Source: JBNJDW01 sp051745265
GTDB taxonomy: Bacteria > Pseudomonadota > Alphaproteobacteria > Micavibrionales > CSBR16-224
Direction of reading: 5' to 3'
Length of the DNA: 6,041 nt
NCBI GenBank assembly: GCA_051745265.1
Contig: JBNJDW010000117.1
Span: forward strand, 1-6,041
How positions within the stretch are numbered: position 1 is the stretch's first letter; every line of letters begins with the position of its first letter. The translations under genes and the position numbers were made by a program. Positions 1-5,329 of the stretch are shown one piece after another. The notes under the pieces are model-generated. The model had not been told where the DNA came from, searched no databases, and saw only the letters and a program-made list of their open reading frames with translations.

Positions 1-3000
1 GAAGTTTGTGAAGCTGGTTATAGAAACCCTGTTCGTAAATACGGCGCTCGTCATCTCTGTCTTTTGCCAGACGTTCGATTTCTTCCCGTTCAATGGCCAG
101 TGCGCGTTGATCCTTATCAACACCGCGGCGGTTAAAGACCCGGACTTCGACAACTGTACCATGGCCACCCGGCGGGAGGCGCAGTGAGGTGTCTTTAACG
201 TCAGAGGCTTTTTCACCAAAGATCGCCCGCAGCAGTTTTTCTTCCGGGGTCATCGGGCTTTCACCTTTTGGTGTTACCTTACCGACCAGAATATCACTTG
301 GGTTTACTTCGGCGCCGACATAAACGATACCGGCTTCATCCAGATGGCGAAGCGCTTCTTCACCAACATTCGGAATATCACGGGTAATATCTTCCTGTCC
401 CAGCTTGGTATCACGGGCCATAACTTCATATTCTTCAATATGGATCGAGGTATAGACATCGTCTTTCACAATCCGCTCGGACAGCAGGATCGAATCCTCA
501 AAGTTATAACCGTTCCAGGGCATAAAGGCACAGAGCACGTTGCGGCCCAGCGCCAGTTCACCCAGATCGGTTGCCGGACCATCGGCGATAATATCACCGG
601 CCTTCAGCTTATCACCTACGCGGACCAGCGGACGCTGGTTAATGCAGGTGTTCTGGTTGGAACGCTGGAATTTTTTCAATGTATAGATATCAACCGTTGA
701 TTTGGCGCTATCTTTTTCATCGGTTGCGTGGACAACGATACGCTCGGCATCAACCTGCTGAACAATACCTGTTCTGCGCGCCGCAATCGCCGCACCTGAA
801 TCACGGGCCACGGTGACTTCCATACCGGTACCGACCAATGGTGCATCAGAGCGCAGAAGCGGCACGGCCTGCCGCATCATGTTCGAGCCCATCAGCGCAC
901 GGTTCGCATCGTCATTCTCAAGGAACGGGATCAGCGCGGCTGCGACAGAAACCATCTGTTTTGGCGAGACGTCAATCAGATCAATCTGATCAACCGGGCT
1001 CATAACGTTATCACCGGCAACACGGCAAGAAACAAGATCACTGGTAAAGCGGCCCTTGTCATCAAGCTCGGCATTTGCCTGGGCGATGGTGTATTTGCTT
1101 TCCTGCATGGCAGAGAGGTACACCACTTCATCAACGACATGGCCGTTTTCAACGCGGCGATACGGGCTTTCGATAAAGCCGTACTGGTTGATCCGGGCAA
1201 AGGTTGACAGTGAGTTGATCAGACCGATATTCGGGCCTTCCGGTGTTTCAATCGGGCAAATCCGGCCATAATGGGTCGGGTGAACGTCACGGACTTCGAA
1301 ACCGGCACGTTCACGGGTCAAGCCCCCTGGCCCAAGCGCCGACATACGGCGTTTATGAGTAATTTCGGATAGCGGATTGGTCTGATCCATAAACTGAGAC
1401 AGCTGTGATGAGCCAAAGAATTCACGCACAGCAGCCGCAACCGGCTTGGCGTTAATCAGATCATGCGGCATGGCGGTGTCGATATCGACAGAAGACATGC
1501 GCTCGCGAATAGCACGCTCCATACGCAGCAGCCCCACACGGAACTGGTTTTCCATCAATTCACCGACTGAACGAACCCGGCGGTTACCCAGGTGATCAAT
1601 ATCATCGGTTTCCCCCTTACCATCTTTCAGGTCAAGCAAGGTACGCAGAATGGCGATAATGTCTTCACGGCGTAGCACACGCAGTTGATCATCGGTTTCA
1701 AAACCAAGACGGGAGTTCATTTTAACCCGGCCAACCGGCGACAGGTCATAACGTTCAGCGTCAAAGAACAGCCCCTGGAACAGCGCATCGGCAGCTTCCA
1801 GTGTCAAAGGCTCACCCGGACGCATAACGCGGTAAATATCAATCAGCGCTTCTTCACGGTTGGTACATTTATCAACCGCCATGGTGTTGCACAGATACGG
1901 ACCGATATTATAGTTATCAATTGCCAGCAGTCTGACCTTCTTGATACCGGATTCTTCAAGCTGTTCGAAACCTTTTTTATCAATCTGATCACCAGCTTCG
2001 AACAGGACCTCACCCGTTGCCGGGTCAAGGATATCTTCGGCCAGATAAGAATCATACATTTCTTCCGGGCTGAGGAGCTGCTCTTTCAAGCCCTCTTCTT
2101 CAAGCTTTTTCGCTTTGCGTGCGGTAACCTTGCTGCCGGCTTCAGCGACGACTTTGCCTGTTTTGGCATCCATCAGATCGTAAATCAGCTTCGCACCACG
2201 GTAACGTTCCGGGCTGTACTGGGTTTTCCAACCTTTGGCAGTGTTTTCATAAACCTGCGCTTCATAGAACATGTTAAAGATTGTCTCTTTACTCATGCCC
2301 TTGATTTTGGAAAGGTCAACTTCTTCTTTGTTTTCATGCTGCTTCTTACGGTAGGCGGCAGAGTCTTCATCATCCAGCGCCATCAGGAATGTCGTGACCG
2401 GCAGCTTGCGGCGACGGTCAATGCGGACATTCAGAACGTCTTTCGGATCAAATTCAAAGTCCAGCCATGAACCGCGGTAAGGGATAACGCGGGCGGCGAA
2501 CAGATATTTACCGGAGGCATGGGTTTTACCCTGATCATGGTCAAAGAACACACCGGGCGAACGGTGCATCTGCGATACGATAACCCGCTCTGTACCATTA
2601 ACAACAAAGGTACCGTTTTCGGTCATCATCGGCATATCAACCATATAGACATCCTGTTCCTTGATGTCGCGGATTGATTTCAGCCCGGTATCTTCATCAA
2701 TATCAAAAACAGACAGGCGCAGGGTCACACGGCATGGCGCGGCAAAGGTCATATCGCGCTGCTGACATTCATCTACATCATATTTTGGTTCTTCGAATTC
2801 GTATTTGACGAAATCGATCTGCGCACGGCCAGAGAAATCATGAACCGGGAAAACCGATTTGAAAACTTCCTGCAGGCCTTCATCGCCGCGATCAGCACCC
2901 TGGATACCGACCTGAAGAAACTTATCATAGGATTCTTTTTGAACCTCGATCAGGTTCGGCATTTCACAAATTTCTTCGATCCGTCCAAAGTTACGGCGCA

Positions 3001-3070
3001 CTCGTTTCCGCCCTGTAAAGCTTTGTGAGAAACTTGCTATTTTGTTTGATTTTTTTGCCTTAGCGCTCAT
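1..3070 (-). CDS. rpoB: RNA polymerase beta subunit, 5' three-quarters of gene (runs off left edge)
   Basis: Encodes the beta subunit of DNA-dependent RNA polymerase, which forms one jaw of the cleft, much of the active site and the rifampicin pocket. The ATG at 3070-3068 opens a frame of 1023 uninterrupted codons to position 2. The start is supported by AAGGGA (3084-3079) 8 nt upstream and by a lysine-rich N-terminus (MSAKAKKSNK). Landmarks: the rifampicin region at residues 553-584 (1414-1319; GSSQLSQFMDQ then SEITHKRRMSALGPGG), fork loop and PIETPEGPNIGLI at about 606-618, and NFEDSILLSER with the acidic pair E858/D859 (E. coli E813/D814). Numbering runs about 45-46 ahead of E. coli, so full length is probably near 1,390 residues. 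The fragment ends inside the coiled region preceding the active-site lysines (E. coli K1065/K1073), which are not in the window. Rifampicin contacts equivalent to D516, H526 and S531 are wild type. Spot checks at several points found no frameshift. Confidence 0.98.
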   Translation of the reverse strand, partial: MSAKAKKSNKIASFSQSFTGRKRVRRNFGRIEEICEMPNLIEVQKESYDKFLQVGIQGADRGDEGLQEVFKSVFPVHDFSGRAQIDFVKYEFEEPKYDVDECQQRDMTFAAPCRVTLRLSVFDIDEDTGLKSIRDIKEQDVYMVDMPMMTENGTFVVNGTERVIVSQMHRSPGVFFDHDQGKTHASGKYLFAARVIPYRGSWLDFEFDPKDVLNVRIDRRRKLPVTTFLMALDDEDSAAYRKKQHENKEEVDLSKIKGMSKETIFNMFYEAQVYENTAKGWKTQYSPERYRGAKLIYDLMDAKTGKVVAEAGSKVTARKAKKLEEEGLKEQLLSPEEMYDSYLAEDILDPATGEVLFEAGDQIDKKGFEQLEESGIKKVRLLAIDNYNIGPYLCNTMAVDKCTNREEALIDIYRVMRPGEPLTLEAADALFQGLFFDAERYDLSPVGRVKMNSRLGFETDDQLRVLRREDIIAILRTLLDLKDGKGETDDIDHLGNRRVRSVGELMENQFRVGLLRMERAIRERMSSVDIDTAMPHDLINAKPVAAAVREFFGSSQLSQFMDQTNPLSEITHKRRMSALGPGGLTRERAGFEVRDVHPTHYGRICPIETPEGPNIGLINSLSTFARINQYGFIESPYRRVENGHVVDEVVYLSAMQESKYTIAQANAELDDKGRFTSDLVSCRVAGDNVMSPVDQIDLIDVSPKQMVSVAAALIPFLENDDANRALMGSNMMRQAVPLLRSDAPLVGTGMEVTVARDSGAAIAARRTGIVQQVDAERIVVHATDEKDSAKSTVDIYTLKKFQRSNQNTCINQRPLVRVGDKLKAGDIIADGPATDLGELALGRNVLCAFMPWNGYNFEDSILLSERIVKDDVYTSIHIEEYEVMARDTKLGQEDITRDIPNVGEEALRHLDEAGIVYVGAEVNPSDILVGKVTPKGESPMTPEEKLLRAIFGEKASDVKDTSLRLPPGGHGTVVEVRVFNRRGVDKDQRALAIEREEIERLAKDRDDERRIYEQGFYNQLHKL

Positions 3071-3078
3071 CGTGTCAT

Positions 3079-3084
3079 TCCCTT
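3079..3084 (-). promoter_or_regulatory. rpoB ribosome binding site
   Basis: AAGGGA lies 8 nt before the rpoB ATG, a normal spacing, and fixes the start. An out-of-frame ATG sits directly after it (ATG ACA CGA TGA at 3078-3067). That minimal frame's TGA overlaps the rpoB ATG, but its spacing from the Shine-Dalgarno sequence is too short for efficient use. Confidence 0.7.
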
Positions 3085-3099
3085 ACTTATCGTTATCGC

Positions 3100-3117
3100 T
3101 TGCAAGTTATCTTGCAA
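3100..3117 (-). promoter_or_regulatory. Perfect small hairpin in rpoB 5' leader
   Basis: The transcript reads TTGCAAG, then ATAA, then CTTGCAA: a perfect 7-bp stem with a 4-nt loop. It ends 15 nt before the AAGGGA of rpoB. It leaves the Shine-Dalgarno sequence free, so it may be a translational stand-by or processing structure rather than a sequestrator. A smaller 5-bp stem (CGGGC/GCCCG, 3131-3145) lies just upstream. No function is shown by sequence alone. Confidence 0.45.
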
Positions 3118-3166
3118 ATCGTACTTAAATCGGGCCAGCCGCCCGCCTGCACGTAAAATTTTGTAT

Positions 3167-3188
3167 TTATTGGCTCAAACGCCAATAA
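3167..3188 (-). repeat. 8-bp inverted repeat (hairpin) in rpoB leader
   Basis: TTATTGGC and GCCAATAA are perfect reverse complements separated by a 6-nt loop (GTTTGA in the transcript). The repeat abuts the larger hairpin at 3187-3228 and shares two bases with it, so the two cannot both form completely. No U-tract follows, so it is not a canonical terminator. RNA processing or attenuation are possible roles. Confidence 0.5.
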
Positions 3189-3228
3189 GGCTACCAGCGG
3201 CACAGACTTCTCCATGCGCGGTAACCTT
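3187..3228 (-). promoter_or_regulatory. Large two-segment RNA hairpin in rpoB leader
   Basis: In the minus-strand transcript AAGGUUACC pairs with GGUAGCCUU (9 bp, one U-G wobble), and GCGCA pairs with UGUGC (5 bp, one G-U wobble). A 4-nt bulge (CGCU) lies on the 3' side, and the apical loop is 10 nt (UGGAGAAGUC). Both wobbles would be A-C mismatches in a plus-strand transcript, which points to an RNA role on the gene strand. The loop carries GGAG, a Shine-Dalgarno-like sequence. Possible roles are an RNase III site, a protein-binding site or part of an attenuator; none can be chosen from sequence. Confidence 0.5.
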
Positions 3229-3289
3229 GTTCAGAAACCTTAATTAATAAAGACCACGTATATGTGCTCCCTCGCCCTTTTAGACTTTT

Positions 3290-3318
3290 AATATAGACAG
3301 ACCGCAAATAACATTCAA
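3290..3318 (-). promoter_or_regulatory. Candidate sigma70-type promoter for rpoB(C)
   Basis: A -35-like TTGAAT (3318-3313) and a -10-like TATATT (3295-3290) are separated by exactly 17 nt. It lies just downstream of the attenuator-like hairpin at 3346-3372 and would give a leader of roughly 210 nt before the rpoB ATG. An internal promoter between rplL and rpoB would let polymerase genes be expressed independently of the ribosomal-protein genes. It is a consensus match only; no start site is proven. Confidence 0.5.
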
Positions 3319-3345
3319 CCGGCCTTGCCTTTAGAGCCGATAAGG

Positions 3346-3372
3346 GGCAGCCAACCTTTAAGGCTGGCTGCC
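3346..3372 (-). terminator. Attenuator-like hairpin after rplL
   Basis: Starting 54 nt after the rplL stop codon, the transcript reads GGCAGCCA, G, CCU, UAA, AGG, U, UGGCUGCC. This is a GC-rich stem of 12 pairs including one G-U wobble that would be an A-C mismatch on the other strand. No U-run follows (CCUUAUCGGC), so it is not a complete intrinsic terminator. Its position matches the partial attenuator known between rplL and rpoB in E. coli, which lets only part of transcription continue. It could equally protect the 3' end of rplL mRNA after processing. Confidence 0.6.
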
Positions 3373-3425
3373 ACATTACCTAGATACTCGATTTGTGCAA
3401 ATAATCAACACAAAAGTAAAGTTAA

Positions 3426-3794
3426 TTACTTCAGTTCAACTGTTGCACCAGCTTCTTCAAGCTTTTTCTTCACTTCTTCAGCTTCATCTTTAGAAACGCC
3501 TTCTTTAACAGCCTTAGGCGCGCCTTCGACCATGTCTTTGGCTTCTTTCAGGCCAAGACCGGTGATTGCACGAACTTCTTTAATGACGTTGATTTTTTGT
3601 GCGCCGGCAGAAGCCAGAACAACATCAAATTCGTCTTTTTCAGCTTCGGCTTCGCCGCCACCGGCAGCAGCAACTGCAACAGGTGCAGCAGCGGCAGAAA
3701 CGCCCCATTTTTCTTCCAAGAGTGTTGAAAGTTCAGCAGCTTCCAGAACGGTCAGTTCAGAAAGTTGATCTGCAATTTTATTGATATCAGCCAT
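3426..3794 (-). CDS. rplL: 50S ribosomal protein L7/L12
   Basis: The 122-residue L7/L12 protein, normal family length, forms dimers on L10 to make the flexible ribosomal stalk that recruits and stimulates the translational GTPases (IF2, EF-Tu, EF-G, RF3). Visible parts: the N-terminal dimerisation and L10-binding helices (residues 1-31), an Ala/Gly-rich hinge (about 33-50, AAAAPVAVAAAGGG), and the globular C-terminal domain (about 53-122). The GTPase-factor helix region contains KINVIKEVRAITGLGLKEAK. The ATG start is well supported by AAAGGAG (3809-3803) 8 nt upstream, a stronger site than that of rplJ. This fits the need for several L12 copies per L10. It follows rplJ after 59 nt with no visible promoter or hairpin between, so the two are presumably co-transcribed. 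Confidence 0.98.
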   Translation of the reverse strand: MADINKIADQLSELTVLEAAELSTLLEEKWGVSAAAAPVAVAAAGGGEAEAEKDEFDVVLASAGAQKINVIKEVRAITGLGLKEAKDMVEGAPKAVKEGVSKDEAEEVKKKLEEAGATVELK

Positions 3795-3853
3795 TTTAAT
3801 TGCTCCTTTAATCAGCTTGACATTACTATTTTGCGTTTACCATTGGCACGCTA

Positions 3854-4363
3854 TTACCCTTTTTCGGCGTAGGCTTTCAAAACACGGGCGATCTGCGTAG
3901 CAGGCGCCTGAGTCAGAGTTGCGATACGTGTCGCCGGTGTAGAGATCATAGCAACAACTTTGCTGCGGATCTCGTCCAGAGACGGAAGTTTCGCAAGGGA
4001 TTCAACACCGGCTTTATCCAGCGCCTTATCACCAAAACCACCACCGAGGATGACAAGTTTCTCATTGCTTTTCGCGAATTCATAAGTCACTTTCGCAGCT
4101 GCAATAGGATCCGCAGAGGATGCCATTACAACAGGACCTTTGAACATATCGTTCAAGCCTTCGAACTTGCCGCCTTGGGCAGCACGCTGTGCCAAACGGT
4201 TTTTTACGACTTTTACACTGCCGCCAGCTTCACGCATCTTCGCCCGAAATTCGGTCATTTGCGCTACGGTCAGGCCATTATTATGGCCCAGAACCACGGT
4301 TTCCGATTCGGTAAAAGTATTTTGCAAAGCCTCGACAGCTTCTACTTTCTGTGCACGATTCAC
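3854..4363 (-). CDS. rplJ: 50S ribosomal protein L10
   Basis: L10 is the base of the ribosomal stalk. Its N-terminal domain binds 23S rRNA beside L11, and its C-terminal helix carries L7/L12 dimers. The L10-L12 complex also represses its own mRNA in bacteria. I choose the GTG at 4363, giving 169 residues starting (M)NRAQKVEAVEALQ. GGAG at 4375-4372 is 8 nt from this GTG, and alphaproteobacterial L10 proteins typically start M-[ND]-RAQK. The in-frame GTG at 4369 (171 residues, MSVNRAQK) is only 2 nt from GGAG, so it is less likely but possible. The N-terminal domain shows the conserved VVKNRLAQRA and FKGPV segments. The C-terminal helix contains a near-repeat (TPATRIATLTQ then APATQIARVLK) and is several residues longer than in E. 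coli, which may mean extra L12 binding capacity. Confidence 0.97.
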   Translation of the reverse strand: MNRAQKVEAVEALQNTFTESETVVLGHNNGLTVAQMTEFRAKMREAGGSVKVVKNRLAQRAAQGGKFEGLNDMFKGPVVMASSADPIAAAKVTYEFAKSNEKLVILGGGFGDKALDKAGVESLAKLPSLDEIRSKVVAMISTPATRIATLTQAPATQIARVLKAYAEKG

Positions 4364-4371
4364 GGACACTT

Positions 4372-4375
4372 CTCC
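4372..4375 (-). promoter_or_regulatory. rplJ Shine-Dalgarno that decides the start codon
   Basis: The only Shine-Dalgarno match near the start is GGAG within CGGAGAA. It lies 2 nt from the first in-frame GTG (4369) and 8 nt from the second (4363), which favours the second. The GTG start and modest site suit a gene under translational control. Confidence 0.6.
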
Positions 4376-4386
4376 GTTTGGTCTGT

Positions 4387-4409
4387 GATAACACCATCAT
4401 GGCATTATC
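4387..4409 (-). promoter_or_regulatory. Hairpin just upstream of rplJ ribosome binding site
   Basis: The transcript GAUAA-U-GCCA-UGA-UGGU-G-UUAUC folds into a 10-bp stem with a 3-nt loop. It includes two G-U wobbles that would be A-C mismatches on the plus strand. It ends 11 nt before GGAG, leaving the site accessible. It may bring the upstream L10-binding structure close to the ribosome binding site or block access; the role is inferred. Confidence 0.45.
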
Positions 4410-4437
4410 GGGGTTGCACTTCCTGATTTACAATCCG

Positions 4438-4467
4438 GATATAAACAATATCTTTCCTGCAAATCAA
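4438..4467 (-). promoter_or_regulatory. Weak candidate rplJ promoter
   Basis: TTGATT (4467-4462) and TATATC (4443-4438) are separated by 18 nt. Each matches the sigma70 consensus at four of six bases. A promoter here would produce an rplJ transcript lacking the L10-leader RNA upstream, which would bypass autoregulation, so I regard it as doubtful. No better promoter was found between rplA and rplJ, so rplJ may instead be read from the rplK promoter. Confidence 0.2.
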
Positions 4468-4525
4468 CACTACCCTGTCCGGAAGTCCAAGCCATCAGCT
4501 GATTACATCAACAAAAAACTTTTAT

Positions 4526-4584
4526 TCCTCATCTATACAGGCAAATATTAAATCCTTATCAGGACACCTGTAGTCTCGGACAGG
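4526..4584 (-). ncRNA. L10 leader RNA (autoregulatory mRNA element of rplJL)
   Basis: The rplJ leader carries the recognisable L10-leader pattern: CCUGUCCGAGACUACAGGUG, a small UCCU/AGGA hairpin, UUUAAU, then CCUGUA and GAUGAGGA. UACAGG (4572-4567) pairs with CCUGUA (4541-4536). Next to it, CCGA opposite UGAGG gives two C-G pairs followed by tandem sheared G-A/A-G pairs, the signature of a kink-turn. In other bacteria this element binds the L10-L12 complex, which then represses rplJ translation. It lies about 160 nt upstream of the start codon. A U6 tract (4518-4513) follows 7 nt after the element, so transcriptional control cannot be excluded. The identification is by remembered motif and base pairing; a covariance search with the Rfam L10_leader model would settle it. 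Confidence 0.72.
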
Positions 4585-4588
4585 AAAT

Positions 4589-4610
4589 CTGACCAGGAAA
4601 ACCTGATCAG
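4589..4610 (-). promoter_or_regulatory. Hairpin 12 nt after rplA stop codon
   Basis: CUGAUCAGG and CCUGGUCAG form a 9-bp stem with a UUUU loop. One U-G wobble exists only in the minus-strand transcript. It begins 12 nt after the rplA TAA and ends 4 nt before the L10 leader. It lacks a following U-run, so it is better seen as an mRNA 3'-end or processing structure than as an intrinsic terminator; partial attenuation is possible. Confidence 0.45.
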
Positions 4611-4622
4611 AAATCTTAAACG

Positions 4623-5327
4623 TTACGCAGCGTCTTGCGTCGCGTCAGAAACATCAATCTTCAAACCCGGCCCCATTGTAGAGGTCAGAGTAATACCCTT
4701 GATATAATGGCCTTTGGCGCCTGCCGGCTTTGCCTTCAGAATAGCCTGCACAAAGGCACGGATGTTTTCTTCAAGGCTGCCTTGATCAAAGCTGGCTTTA
4801 CCAACACCGGCATGGACGATACCAGACTTTTCAGCCCGGAATTCAACCGCGCCGCCTTTGGCCGCTTTAACGGCATTCGCAACATCGGGAGTGACGGTTC
4901 CCAGTTTCGGGTTCGGCATCAGACCGCGCGGACCCAGCACCTGACCAAGACGCCCAACCAAAGGCATCATATCCGGCGTTGCCACACAGCGATCAAAATC
5001 CATTTCGCCTTTTTGAATCATTTCAACAAGATCCTCGGCACCAACGATATCTGCGCCGGCTTCCTTGGCTTCATCAGCCTTGGCATCCCGGGCAAAAACC
5101 GCAACGCGGATTGTTTTACCGGTACCATTTGGCATCTGAACCATGCCCCGAACAACCTGATCGGCGTGTTTCGGGTCAACACCAAGATTCATTGCAATTT
5201 CGACAGTTTCGTCAAATTTCGTATTGGCAAAATCTTTAACTGATTTTACCGCATCGCTCAGCTGGTAGACTTTGCTACGGTCAAGCGTTTCACGGATTGC
5301 TTTTGTACGTTTTCCAAGTTTTGCCAT
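4623..5327 (-). CDS. rplA: 50S ribosomal protein L1
   Basis: L1 forms the mobile L1 stalk at the E site, binds 23S rRNA helices 76-78 and helps release deacylated tRNA. In other bacteria it also represses translation of the L11-L1 mRNA. The 234-residue product has normal family length. Domain I is built from the N- and C-terminal parts (MAKLGKRTKA... and GHYIKGITLTSTMGPGLKI), with domain II inserted in between. The family signature is clear at residues 131-148 (LGPRGLMPNPKLGTVTPD). The ATG at 5327 lies 2 nt after the rplK stop codon. The only Shine-Dalgarno-like sequence is a weak UAGG inside the last rplK codons, so efficient translation probably depends on coupling to rplK. No frameshift or missing signature residue was seen. 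Confidence 0.98.
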   Translation of the reverse strand: MAKLGKRTKAIRETLDRSKVYQLSDAVKSVKDFANTKFDETVEIAMNLGVDPKHADQVVRGMVQMPNGTGKTIRVAVFARDAKADEAKEAGADIVGAEDLVEMIQKGEMDFDRCVATPDMMPLVGRLGQVLGPRGLMPNPKLGTVTPDVANAVKAAKGGAVEFRAEKSGIVHAGVGKASFDQGSLEENIRAFVQAILKAKPAGAKGHYIKGITLTSTMGPGLKIDVSDATQDAA

Positions 5328-5329
5328 GA

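Noticed and set aside
344..700. Plus-strand open frame of 118 codons opposite rpoB
   Set aside because: Lies opposite the conserved NFEDS region of rpoB and has no independent support.
1685..2470. Long plus-strand open frame of 261 codons opposite rpoB
   Set aside because: It is antisense to a conserved part of rpoB. The protein composition is unnatural (many F, Q, I and N in shadow pattern) and no ribosome site was seen. It is a shadow of rpoB codon use.
3067..3078. Minimal ORF ATG-ACA-CGA-TGA overlapping the rpoB start codon
   Set aside because: The upstream ATG directly follows AAGGGA with no proper spacing. A three-codon frame arises easily by chance, and without conservation data it cannot be supported as a regulatory device.
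3191..3376. 61-codon minus-strand frame between rplL and rpoB, starting MWQPALK
   Set aside because: Its ATG lies at the edge of the attenuator hairpin with only AGG 2 nt upstream. The frame overlaps the candidate rpoB promoter and the peptide has no recognisable features.
4351..4551. Plus-strand open frame of 66 codons over the rplJ leader
   Set aside because: Overlaps the rplJ start antisense and covers the structured L10 leader. No ribosome site or protein-like composition.
4635..5243. Plus-strand open frame of 202 codons opposite rplA
   Set aside because: Entirely antisense to rplA, whose protein is unmistakable. Explained by codon bias on the other strand.
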